Shown: positions 1 through 10,812, counted from the first letter of the stretch. The stretch is 57,175 nt of DNA from Candidatus Cryptobacteroides fimicaballi (GCA_018065485.1 JAGHTF010000020.1:1-57175), one strand, 5' to 3'. A program made the numbers and translations. Notes: generated by a model not told the origin, from the sequence alone.

Positions 1-406
1 CTTTCAGGGTCAGGCCAGGGCTCGTTTCTATTATGCTCCCCAGGTCGATCCCGTTTCCTACAACGTCGAAGCCGACGCGGCAAGGAACGCATGGACCCTC
101 AATAACACAGATACAAACTATCCGCGTCTTGGCTCCAACGTTTCCAATGGCGGCGTTACTTCATCGTCTTTCTATTACAGAAATGCGGCTTTCCTTCGTC
201 TCAAGAACGTAGAGATCGGTTACACTCTCCCTCAGAGCCTGTTCGGCCCCAAGGGCATCGTCAAGGGTATCCGCCTCAATATAGGAGGTTACAACCTTTA
301 TACTTTCTCGGAGCTTAAGACAATCGACCCGGAACAGAGCGATACCTCTTATGCAACTTACCCCCAGGTCCGTATCTTCAATTTCGGTGCGAAAATAATG
401 TTCTAA
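1..406 (+). CDS. SusC/RagA-like TonB-dependent outer membrane transporter, C-terminal fragment (5' end outside window)
   Basis: Frame from nt 2 reads FQGQARARFYYAPQVDPVSYNVEADAARNAWTLNN...GYNLYTFSELKTIDPEQSDTSYATYPQVRIFNFGAKIMF*, closely matching the C-terminus of the SusC at 2514-5594. Confidence 0.93.
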   Translation, partial: FQGQARARFYYAPQVDPVSYNVEADAARNAWTLNNTDTNYPRLGSNVSNGGVTSSSFYYRNAAFLRLKNVEIGYTLPQSLFGPKGIVKGIRLNIGGYNLYTFSELKTIDPEQSDTSYATYPQVRIFNFGAKIMF

Positions 407-424
407 ACGATGGAGGAAAAGATC

Positions 425-2503
425 ATGAAAAAAATAATTATTGCGATTTCAATCTTGCTTTCTTTCGCAGCAGTTTCCTGCACACCCGAGGAGTATCTCA
501 CCAAGACTCCTCTGGACAAACTTTCCGAGGATGCTGTTTTCAACAGTGACGTATTGGCAGAAAGCTATGTAAATGCACTCTACTGCGTTGTGAACGATCC
601 TTTTGAAGAGGGGAACATAAGCGCAATCACAGACGAGGGCTTCTTCCGCTATGGCGGTACGTCCACGCGTTATATCCTTTCCGGGACAATGACCCCCGAC
701 AACATTATCATCATCAATGAAGGCGGGCAGGCCCACAACACCCGTACAACCGTTCTCAATATCTGGAACAAGGCTTACAGGTGGATATACAGGATGAACG
801 TTTTCATCAAGAAGATGGAAAGCGAGAATAGCCTTTCGGACGAATATAGGACCAGGCTCCTTGGCGAAGTCTATTTCCTTCGCGCGTGGGCTTACTACAA
901 TCTTATCCAGCGCTACGGAGGCGTGCCCATTATCAAGGATCCCTGTTCTATCGACGACAATTTCGATTTCGAACGCAACGATTTCGAGTCCTGCTACTCA
1001 TTCATTATGTCCGATCTCGTGCAAGCCGAATCAAGGGTTCCCGATAAGAAGAACTGTGTGCTGGGCCGCATAAACAAGGATATTGTCCTAGCCTTGCGCT
1101 GTCGCGTGACAATGCTTGCTGCATCTCCTCTGTTCAACGATCCTGCGTATCCCGACGGCGACCTCACCCACGGAAAATATGATTTCAATGGCAAGTGGCA
1201 GATTGCCTACGATGCTGCCAAGGCCGTTGTGGACCGTGCCGACAAGGACGGAGCTTATTCCCTGGACTCCCGCTACGAGGGATTCTGGGAGGATATCTAC
1301 TCTCCCGAGATTATATGGGGCAAATTCTTTGAAAATACCGCAACGGCCGGTGAAAACAATGCAAAGAAAGCTCAGCAACTCTATGCAACCACATATTTCA
1401 GTGGTTGGACTTCCTGCAATCCCACCCAGGCTTTCCTTAAGGATGTGGAGATGAGAAACGGCAAGAAATTCTTCGAAGAAGGTTCCGGCTATGATCCAGA
1501 GCATCCTTTCGCCAACCGCGATCCCAGATTTTACAAGATAATAGGTTGCCCGTTCAGTTACTATGGCGTAAATGAGAAAGACAAATACACACAGGAACTT
1601 CCCAACGGATTCATTTTCGACTGCAACAATCCGGAATACGCGAACCTCGATGGCATGAAGACAAACGGATTCCCTTCATATCAGCTGCAACTCTATCTGC
1701 TGTACAAGGATAAGGACCGTTCCGATTTCGCCGAAGGGAAGAAATATCCCGACTATGACAAGAAGCCGTCTCATCTCTGGGATGCTACAAACCATACCGG
1801 ATGCGAGCTCAACAAGTGGCACATCCCCTCTGTTCCCATCTCGGCTTCCCTGGTAGGAAACGTGGTATGGCCCTGGTTCCGTCTGGGCGAGTTCTATCTC
1901 AACCTTGCAGAGTGCGCATATATGGTAGGCAATGAAGCGGAATGCCAGACTTACATAAACAAGATCCGTCACCGCGCAGACGTTATGATGCCTGACGTCA
2001 CAGAGACCGGTACAAATCTCTGGGACCGTCTGGTTAACGAACGCCGGGTTGAGCTGTCGTTCGAGATGATACGGTATTTCGACCTTCGCCGTTGGAAAAC
2101 AGCCGAAATCTACGAAAACGTACCTCTTGCCGGATTTACTACCCTTATTCTTGAGAAGGGCTCCAAGAAGGATACGCTGTACCGTGTGGTACGCCTTTAT
2201 GACGAGTCAAAGAATCATACGAACTACTACTGGCCCAATACCGAGGCAAGCAAGACATATACCTATGCGACCGTTTCACCTGCAGGCGATCGTGACGGCA
2301 AGCCTATAGAGTACATTATCAAGGAAAAATGGCTTGGCAAGGAGTATCTTCTCGACTACGGAGACTGTTGTCTGAACATATCTCCCACTCCCAAATATTT
2401 CCCGTTCCGCAGTGGCGTCTATCCTAACTACCTGATGCCCATACCCCGTACGGAAATAACCAAGAGCCATGGAAAGATAAAACAGAATCCCGGATACGAA
2501 TAG
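425..2503 (+). CDS. SusD/RagB-like nutrient-binding outer membrane lipoprotein
   Basis: Signal MKKIIIAISILLSFAAVSC lipobox; SusD hallmarks (LLGEVYFLRAWAYYNLIQRYGGVPII, RLGEFYLNLAECAY, VNERRVELSFEMIRYFDLRRW). ORF extends to 410 but Met at 425 fits the signal peptide better. Confidence 0.96.
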   Translation: MKKIIIAISILLSFAAVSCTPEEYLTKTPLDKLSEDAVFNSDVLAESYVNALYCVVNDPFEEGNISAITDEGFFRYGGTSTRYILSGTMTPDNIIIINEGGQAHNTRTTVLNIWNKAYRWIYRMNVFIKKMESENSLSDEYRTRLLGEVYFLRAWAYYNLIQRYGGVPIIKDPCSIDDNFDFERNDFESCYSFIMSDLVQAESRVPDKKNCVLGRINKDIVLALRCRVTMLAASPLFNDPAYPDGDLTHGKYDFNGKWQIAYDAAKAVVDRADKDGAYSLDSRYEGFWEDIYSPEIIWGKFFENTATAGENNAKKAQQLYATTYFSGWTSCNPTQAFLKDVEMRNGKKFFEEGSGYDPEHPFANRDPRFYKIIGCPFSYYGVNEKDKYTQELPNGFIFDCNNPEYANLDGMKTNGFPSYQLQLYLLYKDKDRSDFAEGKKYPDYDKKPSHLWDATNHTGCELNKWHIPSVPISASLVGNVVWPWFRLGEFYLNLAECAYMVGNEAECQTYINKIRHRADVMMPDVTETGTNLWDRLVNERRVELSFEMIRYFDLRRWKTAEIYENVPLAGFTTLILEKGSKKDTLYRVVRLYDESKNHTNYYWPNTEASKTYTYATVSPAGDRDGKPIEYIIKEKWLGKEYLLDYGDCCLNISPTPKYFPFRSGVYPNYLMPIPRTEITKSHGKIKQNPGYE

Positions 2504-2525
2504 AAAAATAATATTGAATCAGTAT

Positions 2526-5500
2526 ATGAAAAGTTTTTTAAAATGTCTCCTTTGTGCAATGGCTGCTGTTTTTATGACGGTGACCTCTTTTGCACAGGAC
2601 AGGACAGTGACCGGAACGGTTTCCGCCACCAACGGTGAAGCTCTCATTGGAGCCGGCGTCGTAATCAAGGGAACAACCACCGGTACCGTAACCGACCTTG
2701 AAGGCCGGTTCTCCCTGTCGGTTCCCTCAAATGCGGTTTTGCAATTCACCAGTGTGGGTTACAAGACTCTGGATGTTAAAATCGGAAACAAAAGCAAGAT
2801 AGACGTTATTCTGGAAGATGACGCCCAGCTTCTCGAGGAGGCGGTTGCAATTGGCTATGCCAACCAGAGCAAACTTACCCTTACGGGTTCGGTGGCTTCC
2901 ACTTCGGGCCGTGAACTTGTGAAGAACTCTTCGGTCAACCTTTCGCAGGGCCTGGCCGGACGTCTTTCCGGTGTCATCATCAACAACCGTTCGGGTGAGC
3001 CCGGTAGGGACGACGCTACTATGTTCATTCGCGGACGCAGTACCTTCGGAAACAACAGCCCTCTTATCATCATTGACGGTATTGAAGGGCGTGATGAAGA
3101 GTTCTCCCGCCTCACGGGTGAAGAAATCGAGTCTGTGAACGTGCTCAAGGACGCTTCGGCCGCCATTTATGGTGCGCGCTCTGCCAACGGCGTAATTCTG
3201 GTTACCACCAAGAGGGGAAAGTTCAATGAAGCTCCCAATATTACCTTCAATTACGACCTTGGCTTGCAGCAGCCCACCCGCCTTGTAGAAATGGCAGATG
3301 CGGTGCTCTATACCAACGCCTACAACGATGAACTTGCCATAACAGGCGCCGCTCCCAAATACAATCAGACTCAGCTGGACCTTTATGCAAGCGGTTCCGA
3401 CCCAATCCTGTATCCCAATACGAATTACTTCAAAGAGATTATCAAACCCGTTTCCCAGCAGCACAAGTACGGTGTAAGCATCGACGGTGGCGGAGATAAG
3501 GTCGGTTACTTCGTTCAGTTCAACGGACAGTTTCAGGACGGTATCTACGTTAAATCGGCTACCAACTATCAGCAGTACAACATCCGCTCCAACATCGACA
3601 TCAAGGTTACCGACAATTTCAAGCTTGGTGTGAATCTCAATGTGCGTCAGCAGCACAAGAACTACTCGGCTTTCCCTTCAGACGCCTACGGTATCTTTTA
3701 TATAGCAACACGTCTTAAGCCTACAGGCGCCGCCTACTATCCCAACGGCAAAATACGCGGAGGCACCAACCCTGCCGTTATGGTACAGGACATTACAGGT
3801 TACGACCGCAGTATCATCAATACCATCAACGCAACCCTCACGGCCGACATCGACCTCAAGAAGATCACTCCCGGTCTGAAGATTAACGGAAGTTTTGCGT
3901 ATGACGTCAACAACAATTTCAAAAAGAATTTCCAGAAGAACTGGAAATACTGGTCATACGACGAGATTACTGAGCTCTACACAGAACACACTATGTCCTA
4001 CTGGTCATCTCCCACTCTTCACGAGTATCTTACCAGGACCAACAGCTGGACTGCAAACGTAAATCTCAACTACGACAGGGATTTCGACGGTCATCACGTA
4101 ACCGGCCTTCTGGGCTATGAGCAGCACGCTTTCCATCGCGACTACTTTTCTGCCGGTATCAACTCATTCGCATCCGACATTCTCGATGAATTCTTTGCCG
4201 GAAGTGCAGACAAGAGCTGGTACTCGATTAACGGAAATGCCAGGGAAACCGCGCGCCTTTCATTTTTCGGCCGTCTGGGCTATGACTATCAGAGCAAATA
4301 CCTCTTCCAGTTCATTGCCCGTTATGACGGATCCGAGAATTTTGCCAAGGGTCACCGCTGGGGATTCTTCCCCGGTGCTTCCGCCGGCTGGCGTATCAGC
4401 GAGGAGTCCTTCATCAAGGACAACGCTCCCTGGATACAGAACCTCAAACTCCGTCTTTCCTACGGCGAGCAGGGCAATGACCAGATTGACCCGTTCCAGT
4501 ATATGACAACCTACGAATATGCGACCGGTGTTTCATATTGGATGCGCATAGACAACAAGGACATATCTTCAATCGTTCCGGGAACCATCCCTAACGAAAA
4601 CGTGACCTGGGAAGTAGCAAGGACCTGGAACGTGGGCCTCGACGGAAACATTTTCAAAGGAAAATTCTCGTGGGAACTGGAATACTTCAATACCCGCCGT
4701 TCGAACATTCTCTGCACCCGTAACGCCTCCATCCCTTATTATACAGGCCTTACCAGCAATCTTCCCGACGAGAATATAGGTATAGTTTCCAACCGGGGCG
4801 TGGAGATTCAGCTCTCTCACGAAAACCGCGTGGCCAACGGCGACTTCATCTACCGTATCAACGGAAACTTCCTGTACGCGAAGAACCGCGTAGAGTATAT
4901 GGATGAAACCCCTTGGGGCGCAGGCCACGAGTATATGAACCAGACCGGTCACCCTATGGGCGCAGGGCTCTACTATCAGGTCGAGGGCATCAACAAGACC
5001 CAGACCGACCTTGACGGTCATCCCCAGATGTCAGGCGCAACGCTTGGAGACTTCTACTTCAAGGATCTCGACGGAGATGGCAAAATTACCACTTATGACC
5101 GCCTGCGCTGCGATATGACCACCGTTCCTGAAATAGTATTCGGTTTGAGCGGAAACTTCCAGTGGAAGAACCTCGATTTCTCAATTCTGTTCCAGGGACA
5201 GGCCAGGGCCCGTTTCTACTATGCACCCCAGATGGATCCCGTTTCGTATAACGTCGAGGCCAATGCCGCAAGGAATGCGTGGAGCCTCAAGAACACCGGG
5301 GCCGACTATCCCCGACTCGGTTCCAACGTTTCAAACGGCGGTACCACGTCTTCGTCATTCTACTACAGGAACGCCGACTTCGTCCGTCTCAAGAACGTGG
5401 AGCTCGGATACACCTTCCCTCACAAGATGTTCGGAGAAAAAGTTCCTGTAAAGGGAATCAGGGTTTACGTTGGAGGTTACAACCTCTTCACCTTGTCTGA

Positions 5501-5594
5501 ACTGAAGACCATTGATCCCGAGTCCAATGACGGGTCGGCACAGACCTATCCCCAGACCAGGATTTTCAATTTCGGTGCAAAGCTTATGTTCTAA
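2526..5594 (+). CDS. SusC/RagA-like TonB-dependent transporter
   Basis: CarboxypepD_reg-like N-terminus (GTVSATNGEALIGAGVVIKGTTTGTVTDLEGRFSLSVP), plug domain (IIIDGIEGRDEEFSRLTGEEIESVNVLKDASAAIYGARSANGVILVTTKRGK), C-terminal beta-barrel. ATG 2526 preferred to TTG 2514. Confidence 0.97.
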   Translation: MKSFLKCLLCAMAAVFMTVTSFAQDRTVTGTVSATNGEALIGAGVVIKGTTTGTVTDLEGRFSLSVPSNAVLQFTSVGYKTLDVKIGNKSKIDVILEDDAQLLEEAVAIGYANQSKLTLTGSVASTSGRELVKNSSVNLSQGLAGRLSGVIINNRSGEPGRDDATMFIRGRSTFGNNSPLIIIDGIEGRDEEFSRLTGEEIESVNVLKDASAAIYGARSANGVILVTTKRGKFNEAPNITFNYDLGLQQPTRLVEMADAVLYTNAYNDELAITGAAPKYNQTQLDLYASGSDPILYPNTNYFKEIIKPVSQQHKYGVSIDGGGDKVGYFVQFNGQFQDGIYVKSATNYQQYNIRSNIDIKVTDNFKLGVNLNVRQQHKNYSAFPSDAYGIFYIATRLKPTGAAYYPNGKIRGGTNPAVMVQDITGYDRSIINTINATLTADIDLKKITPGLKINGSFAYDVNNNFKKNFQKNWKYWSYDEITELYTEHTMSYWSSPTLHEYLTRTNSWTANVNLNYDRDFDGHHVTGLLGYEQHAFHRDYFSAGINSFASDILDEFFAGSADKSWYSINGNARETARLSFFGRLGYDYQSKYLFQFIARYDGSENFAKGHRWGFFPGASAGWRISEESFIKDNAPWIQNLKLRLSYGEQGNDQIDPFQYMTTYEYATGVSYWMRIDNKDISSIVPGTIPNENVTWEVARTWNVGLDGNIFKGKFSWELEYFNTRRSNILCTRNASIPYYTGLTSNLPDENIGIVSNRGVEIQLSHENRVANGDFIYRINGNFLYAKNRVEYMDETPWGAGHEYMNQTGHPMGAGLYYQVEGINKTQTDLDGHPQMSGATLGDFYFKDLDGDGKITTYDRLRCDMTTVPEIVFGLSGNFQWKNLDFSILFQGQARARFYYAPQMDPVSYNVEANAARNAWSLKNTGADYPRLGSNVSNGGTTSSSFYYRNADFVRLKNVELGYTFPHKMFGEKVPVKGIRVYVGGYNLFTLSELKTIDPESNDGSAQTYPQTRIFNFGAKLMF

Positions 5595-5606
5595 TCATAG
5601 GAGGAG

Positions 5607-7712
5607 ATGAATATGAAGAAATTTTATATAGCAATACTTATCTGCACGGCTCTGCTGAGTTCCTGCAAGAAAGATTTTCTTGACAAGACTCCTCTTGACA
5701 AATTGTCCGAGGAAGCTGTTTTCAACAGTGACGCCCTTGCCGAGAACTATGTCAATTCCCTGTACGTTGTATTGCCCGATCCTTTCCAGGAAGGCAATAT
5801 AAGTGCAATCACAGACGAAGGATTCTTCCGTTACGGAGGAACCTCGACACGTTACATCTTGTCCGGAACAATGACTCCCGACAATATCCTTCCCATCGCT
5901 GAAGGCGGTCAGGCCCACGATACCCGTACCACTACGCTCAACATATGGAATCGTACCTACGAATGGATCTATATGATGAACACCTTTATCAAGAAGGTTG
6001 AGGAAGGGACCAAGATGTCGGCTGATGCATCCAAGAGGCTGCTGGGCGAGGTGTATTTCCTTCGTGCCTGGTCTTATTACAACCTTATCCAGCGTTACGG
6101 CGGCGTGCCTATCATAACAAAAGTTTATACTCTTACCGACGAGTATGACGTTACCCGCGACAAGTTCGACGATTGTGTTGATTTCATTCTCTCGGACCTT
6201 GAAAAGGCCGAGGAGATGGTCCCGACAAAAGACAACTGCCTTCTGGGCCGCATCAACAAGGATATCGTGCTTGCCCTGCGCTGTCGTGTCACGATGCTGG
6301 CCGCGTCGGCATTTTTCAACGACCCTGCCTTCCCCGAGGGAGACATTATTCACGGAGCGTACGATTACAATGGAAAGTGGCAGCGGGCCTACGATGCCGC
6401 CAAGGCAATCGTGAATCGTGCCGACGTTGACGGAGCCTACGCCCTTTCCGAAACCTATGAGGGTATATGGAACAACATCTACTCGAAGGAGGTTATCTGG
6501 GGAAAGTTCTTCGTCTCAAACGCCGATGCCACCACCAATTACGCAAAGAAGGCGCAGCTGCTTTACTCAAATGTGTATTTTAACGGTTGGACATCGCTCA
6601 ATCCTACCCAGGCTTTCATTAAGGATGTGGAAATGCGCAACGGAAAAAAATTCTTTGAGGAAGGCTCCGGCTATGATCCCGAGCATCCTTTTGCCAACCG
6701 TGACCCGCGTCTTTACAAAATCGTCGGTTTCCCGTTCACTTATTATCAGAATACCGAAGCCGGAAAAACCAATGCCGAACTCCCTCACGGCTTCCTGTTC
6801 GGTCCTTCATACAAGGGCGATCCAGAAAAGGGCTATCCTTCATACAAGGAACTCAATGGTGTTGCAAAACAGGGTTATCCCGAAAATCAGCTGCAGATTT
6901 ACCTGCTGTTCGACGGTATGGACCGTTCGGATTTTGCCGAGGGAAAGAAATATCCCGACTATACCAAGAAGGCCGCACATCTCTGGGATGCTTCCAATCA
7001 TACAGGGTGTGAACTCAACAAGTGGTATATCCCAACTTCTCCCATTACCGAATCTGAGGTGGGCTCTCTGCTCTATCCCTGGTTCCGTCTTGGCGAAATG
7101 TACCTCAATCTTGCCGAATGCGCCTATATGCTGGGTGGCAGGGAAGAGGAGTGCCGCGAATACATTAACAAGGTCCGCCGTCGTCCCGACGTGATGATGC
7201 CCGACGTTACCGAGAGCGGTGAAAACCTCTGGGACCGTCTGGTGAACGAACGCCGCGTCGAGCTCTCTTTCGAATTCATACGCTACTTCGATCTTCGCAG
7301 ATGGAAGCTTGCCGAAAAGTACGAGAACGTTCCTCTTGCAGGAATGCTTCCTATGGTGCTTCAGAAAGGAAGCAAGCAGGATACTCTGTTCAGGGTTGTG
7401 CGCCTGTATGACGAAACTAAGAATCATACCAACTATTACTGGCCCAACACCGAAGCCAGCAAGACGTACACCTACGCTACTGTTACTCCGGCCGGAGACA
7501 GGGACGGCAGGCCTATCGAATATATCATAAAGGAAAAATGGCTTGGAAAGGAATATACCCTGGATTACGGAGACTGCCCTCTGAACATTTCTCCTACTCC
7601 AAAATATTTTCCCTTCCGCAGTGGAGTATATCCCAACTACCTTATGCCTATTCCCCGCTCGGAAATAACCAAGAGTCACGGACAGATAGAACAGAATCCA
7701 GGATATGAATAG
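5607..7712 (+). CDS. SusD/RagB-like lipoprotein, close paralog of the 425-2503 protein
   Basis: Lipobox LLSSCKKDFLDKTPLDKLSEEAVFNSD; near-identical blocks to the first SusD, including the C-terminus (KSHGQIEQNPGYE). Confidence 0.96.
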   Translation: MNMKKFYIAILICTALLSSCKKDFLDKTPLDKLSEEAVFNSDALAENYVNSLYVVLPDPFQEGNISAITDEGFFRYGGTSTRYILSGTMTPDNILPIAEGGQAHDTRTTTLNIWNRTYEWIYMMNTFIKKVEEGTKMSADASKRLLGEVYFLRAWSYYNLIQRYGGVPIITKVYTLTDEYDVTRDKFDDCVDFILSDLEKAEEMVPTKDNCLLGRINKDIVLALRCRVTMLAASAFFNDPAFPEGDIIHGAYDYNGKWQRAYDAAKAIVNRADVDGAYALSETYEGIWNNIYSKEVIWGKFFVSNADATTNYAKKAQLLYSNVYFNGWTSLNPTQAFIKDVEMRNGKKFFEEGSGYDPEHPFANRDPRLYKIVGFPFTYYQNTEAGKTNAELPHGFLFGPSYKGDPEKGYPSYKELNGVAKQGYPENQLQIYLLFDGMDRSDFAEGKKYPDYTKKAAHLWDASNHTGCELNKWYIPTSPITESEVGSLLYPWFRLGEMYLNLAECAYMLGGREEECREYINKVRRRPDVMMPDVTESGENLWDRLVNERRVELSFEFIRYFDLRRWKLAEKYENVPLAGMLPMVLQKGSKQDTLFRVVRLYDETKNHTNYYWPNTEASKTYTYATVTPAGDRDGRPIEYIIKEKWLGKEYTLDYGDCPLNISPTPKYFPFRSGVYPNYLMPIPRSEITKSHGQIEQNPGYE

Positions 7713-10700
7713 GATTTTCTCAATACTTGTCTGCTTAGGTGTGGCGCTGAATCTCGGCGCTGCACCCTTGCGCTTTAATTTCAGGTCGGCAGACATCACC
7801 CCTCTTGAGGAGGATCACACTATGCTTGCCGGTTTTGCCGCACGCAACGATCTTCACGACGGTGTGCACACTCCTCTGAAGGCAGGATGTTTTGTCTTTC
7901 TTGACAAGGGAACCGGCAGAAAGGTGTGCGTGGTATCCCTCGATATGATGGAACTTGCTCCAGTCCTTGCCGACGAACTGCGGGACAGCATTCAGGCCCG
8001 TACCGGAATAGGAAAGGACAATATCCTGCTTCACTGCATACATACTCACAGCGCTCCACGCGTTGGAGGACGCTGGATAGACGAGGGTGCTGCAAACAGG
8101 CCCTTCTACCTGAGATTTAAGGAATCTGTGCTCAATCTGGCCGTCTCTACGATAAATGATGAAGGCGGCTTCAGGAAGTTCAAAGTCGAGATAGGCAAAT
8201 GCTCGACTTCCATAAGCGGAAACCGTTGTGAAAAGGAAGGTCCGGTGGACCGTGACGTATATGCAGTGCGCTTCCTTGACAGGAAGGGAAAGCCTATATG
8301 CGCGTTTATCAATCTTGCCTGCCATCCCGTATGTATGGGCCCCCGCAGTTATCTGGCTGGAGCAGACTATTCCGGTGTAGCGCGAGGGATAATTTCGAAG
8401 AAATGGGGATGTGAAGTTTTCCAGTTCAGCGGAGCGCAAGGTAATCTTGATCCGGCCGAAGGTCCCAAGACATTCGAATATGCCGAGCAGTGCGGACGTT
8501 CGCTTTCCGACTCCCTTTCGACTATAGTCTTCACTCCTTTCGAAATGGACGGGACACTTGCCCTTTCGACGAACGTAACAAGGCTTCCGTTCAGGATTCC
8601 CGAGGTTACTGCAGCGGAGATACACAAGCTCGCACAGTCTCTGAAAAAGGAATATGCCACGTCTTTCCCCCGTTTCGCGGATGATGTGGACGGGTGGGAG
8701 AAGCAGATGGTCAATGAACTCGGTCCCGACGCCGTAATCAGGTCTCTGGACGTGAATATGACGGGGCTTAACATAGGCGGACTTGTCTTCGTTTTCAGTC
8801 AGGGAGAGGCGTTCTGCGAATATCAGACGGGTCTTAGAACTGCTTTTCCGGACAAGACGGTGATTTTTGCCGGCTATACCAACGGGCAAAGTGCATATAT
8901 CCCTTCTGAGCGAGCCTTCGAGGTGCGGAAGGGCTATGAATATGAACTCGAACAGGATTTCGTATATGTGAAGAGACCTTATCCTCTTTCCGAACAAATG
9001 CCACAGGCATTTCAGGAGGGTCTGGTAAAAACGGCCGCAATGGTTGCCGGAGCCCCTCGCTACGATATAATTCCCGCTCCGCTCAAACTGACCGCCAGCA
9101 GCGGAGAATTCAGTCTTGGGAAGAGGATGCGCGTTGCCGCCTCTCCCCAGTTCGTTGAGATTGCCGATGACTTCCGTGCCCGTATGGGCGAGGTAGGAGG
9201 TCTTCGCCTTAGAAGTTCGCGCCGCATATTCAGAAGGGGAGTGGAACTTGTCAAGGTAGACGGGCTTGCCCCCGAAGCATATCGCCTCAAGGTTACAAAG
9301 AGAAAGGTGACCGTAGAGGCGTCGGACTATGCCGGAGCATTCTACGCACTCCAGACTTTCTGCCAGATGCTTCCCGCCGAGGTGTATTCCGCATCCCGAG
9401 TCAGTGGTGTGGAGTGGACGGCTCCGTGCTGCGAGATCGAGGATTCCCCCCGGTTCGCATATAGGGGTATGCTCCTGGACTGCGGGCGTTATTTCTACCC
9501 TAAGGAAGAGGTGAAGAAGTTCATAGACCTGATGGCTATGCACAAGATGAATTACCTTCAGTGGCATCTGACCGAAGATCAGGGATGGCGGATAGAGATA
9601 AAGAAATTTCCCCGCCTTACCGAGGTGGGCGCCTACCGCAAGGAAACCTCGGGATACGACAACGTGGGGGATGGAAAGCCTCACGGAGGTTTCTATACCC
9701 AGGACGATGTTAGGGAGATTGTGGAATATGCGCGCCGCCGTGCGGTGACCATCATACCCGAGATAGAACTTCCCGGACATTCCTCTGCGGCCATTGCAGC
9801 CTATCCTGAACTTTCCTGCACACCCGACGAGCCCAAGGAGGTGGTAACTTCGTGGGGTGTCAAGGAAGATGTCTATTGCCCAAGGCCCGAGACCTTTGCG
9901 TTCCTCGAAGACGTGTTCTCCGAACTTTTCGACCTGTTCCCGTCTCCTTACTACCATTTTGGCGGTGACGAATGTCCAAAGACAGCCTGGCGGAACAGCG
10001 AATACTGCAAGAACTTTGCACGTGAGAAAGGACTCGACAGCGTCGATGATATACAGGATTATTTCGTGGCGCATTTCGACAACTTCCTGCGCCGGCACGG
10101 AAAGACCGTTATAGGTTGGGACGAGATACTTGACGGAAAGGCAACCGAATCGACGGTTGTAATGTCCTATCGTGGCCACAAACCGGCTTCCCGGGCTATG
10201 GAGAAAGGGATGAAGACGATTCTCTGTCCTAACCGCTGGTGCTATTTCGACTACCAGCAGCAGGAGATAGAGGACAAACCCTCGAATCAGCATCTTTTCA
10301 TTACGCTGCGCAAAGCCTACAACTGGAGCCTGGAGAGTATGATAGAGCCCGAGACCCTTGCAAAAGGCGGTGACGGCCTTCTGGGTCTGCAGGCCTGCGT
10401 ATGGGGCGAACATATCCCCGACGTTGCAAAACTCCAGCTTCAGACTTACCCGCGAGAGGCTGCAATAGCCGAGACTTCCTGGTCTGCGACAGACAACCGT
10501 GACTGGAACAATTTCAAGACGAGAATGCCCAAGGAACTTAAACGTATGGGATTTGCGGGTGTGGTATTCAGTGATGCCTTCAATAACGTGATAGTGAATA
10601 TGGACCTGGAATCGGACTATCCCAGGAGCGTCGAACTCGAAATAGACAACCTATGCGCGGTTATTCGTTACACGACCGACGGCAGCGAGCCCGGTGCCGG

Positions 10701-10812
10701 ATCGGAGGTTGTACCTTCCAGCATACGCGTCCAGAAGGGCGATACCATTAAGGCACGCGGTTTCCTCTGTGACGGAACTCCTGTCGGAGAAACAATGACT
10801 AGAACTTTCTAA
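7705..10812 (+). CDS. Fusion protein: neutral/alkaline ceramidase-like N-terminal domain + GH20 beta-N-acetylhexosaminidase
   Basis: N-terminal RSADITPLEEDHTMLAGFAARNDLHDGVHTPLKAG, HTHSAPR, NLACHPVCMG, GAQGNLDP (PF04734-like); C-terminal GH20b, RGMLLDCGRYF, WHLTEDQGWRIEIKKFP, HFGGDECPK (GH20 D-E pair). Start overlaps the upstream stop by 8 nt. Confidence 0.88.
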   Translation: MNRIFSILVCLGVALNLGAAPLRFNFRSADITPLEEDHTMLAGFAARNDLHDGVHTPLKAGCFVFLDKGTGRKVCVVSLDMMELAPVLADELRDSIQARTGIGKDNILLHCIHTHSAPRVGGRWIDEGAANRPFYLRFKESVLNLAVSTINDEGGFRKFKVEIGKCSTSISGNRCEKEGPVDRDVYAVRFLDRKGKPICAFINLACHPVCMGPRSYLAGADYSGVARGIISKKWGCEVFQFSGAQGNLDPAEGPKTFEYAEQCGRSLSDSLSTIVFTPFEMDGTLALSTNVTRLPFRIPEVTAAEIHKLAQSLKKEYATSFPRFADDVDGWEKQMVNELGPDAVIRSLDVNMTGLNIGGLVFVFSQGEAFCEYQTGLRTAFPDKTVIFAGYTNGQSAYIPSERAFEVRKGYEYELEQDFVYVKRPYPLSEQMPQAFQEGLVKTAAMVAGAPRYDIIPAPLKLTASSGEFSLGKRMRVAASPQFVEIADDFRARMGEVGGLRLRSSRRIFRRGVELVKVDGLAPEAYRLKVTKRKVTVEASDYAGAFYALQTFCQMLPAEVYSASRVSGVEWTAPCCEIEDSPRFAYRGMLLDCGRYFYPKEEVKKFIDLMAMHKMNYLQWHLTEDQGWRIEIKKFPRLTEVGAYRKETSGYDNVGDGKPHGGFYTQDDVREIVEYARRRAVTIIPEIELPGHSSAAIAAYPELSCTPDEPKEVVTSWGVKEDVYCPRPETFAFLEDVFSELFDLFPSPYYHFGGDECPKTAWRNSEYCKNFAREKGLDSVDDIQDYFVAHFDNFLRRHGKTVIGWDEILDGKATESTVVMSYRGHKPASRAMEKGMKTILCPNRWCYFDYQQQEIEDKPSNQHLFITLRKAYNWSLESMIEPETLAKGGDGLLGLQACVWGEHIPDVAKLQLQTYPREAAIAETSWSATDNRDWNNFKTRMPKELKRMGFAGVVFSDAFNNVIVNMDLESDYPRSVELEIDNLCAVIRYTTDGSEPGAGSEVVPSSIRVQKGDTIKARGFLCDGTPVGETMTRTF

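Noticed and set aside
7735-10413. 892-aa minus-strand ORF antisense to the ceramidase-GH20 gene
   Set aside because: Codon-bias shadow of a well-supported plus-strand gene; no recognisable domain, Cys/His-rich low-complexity composition.
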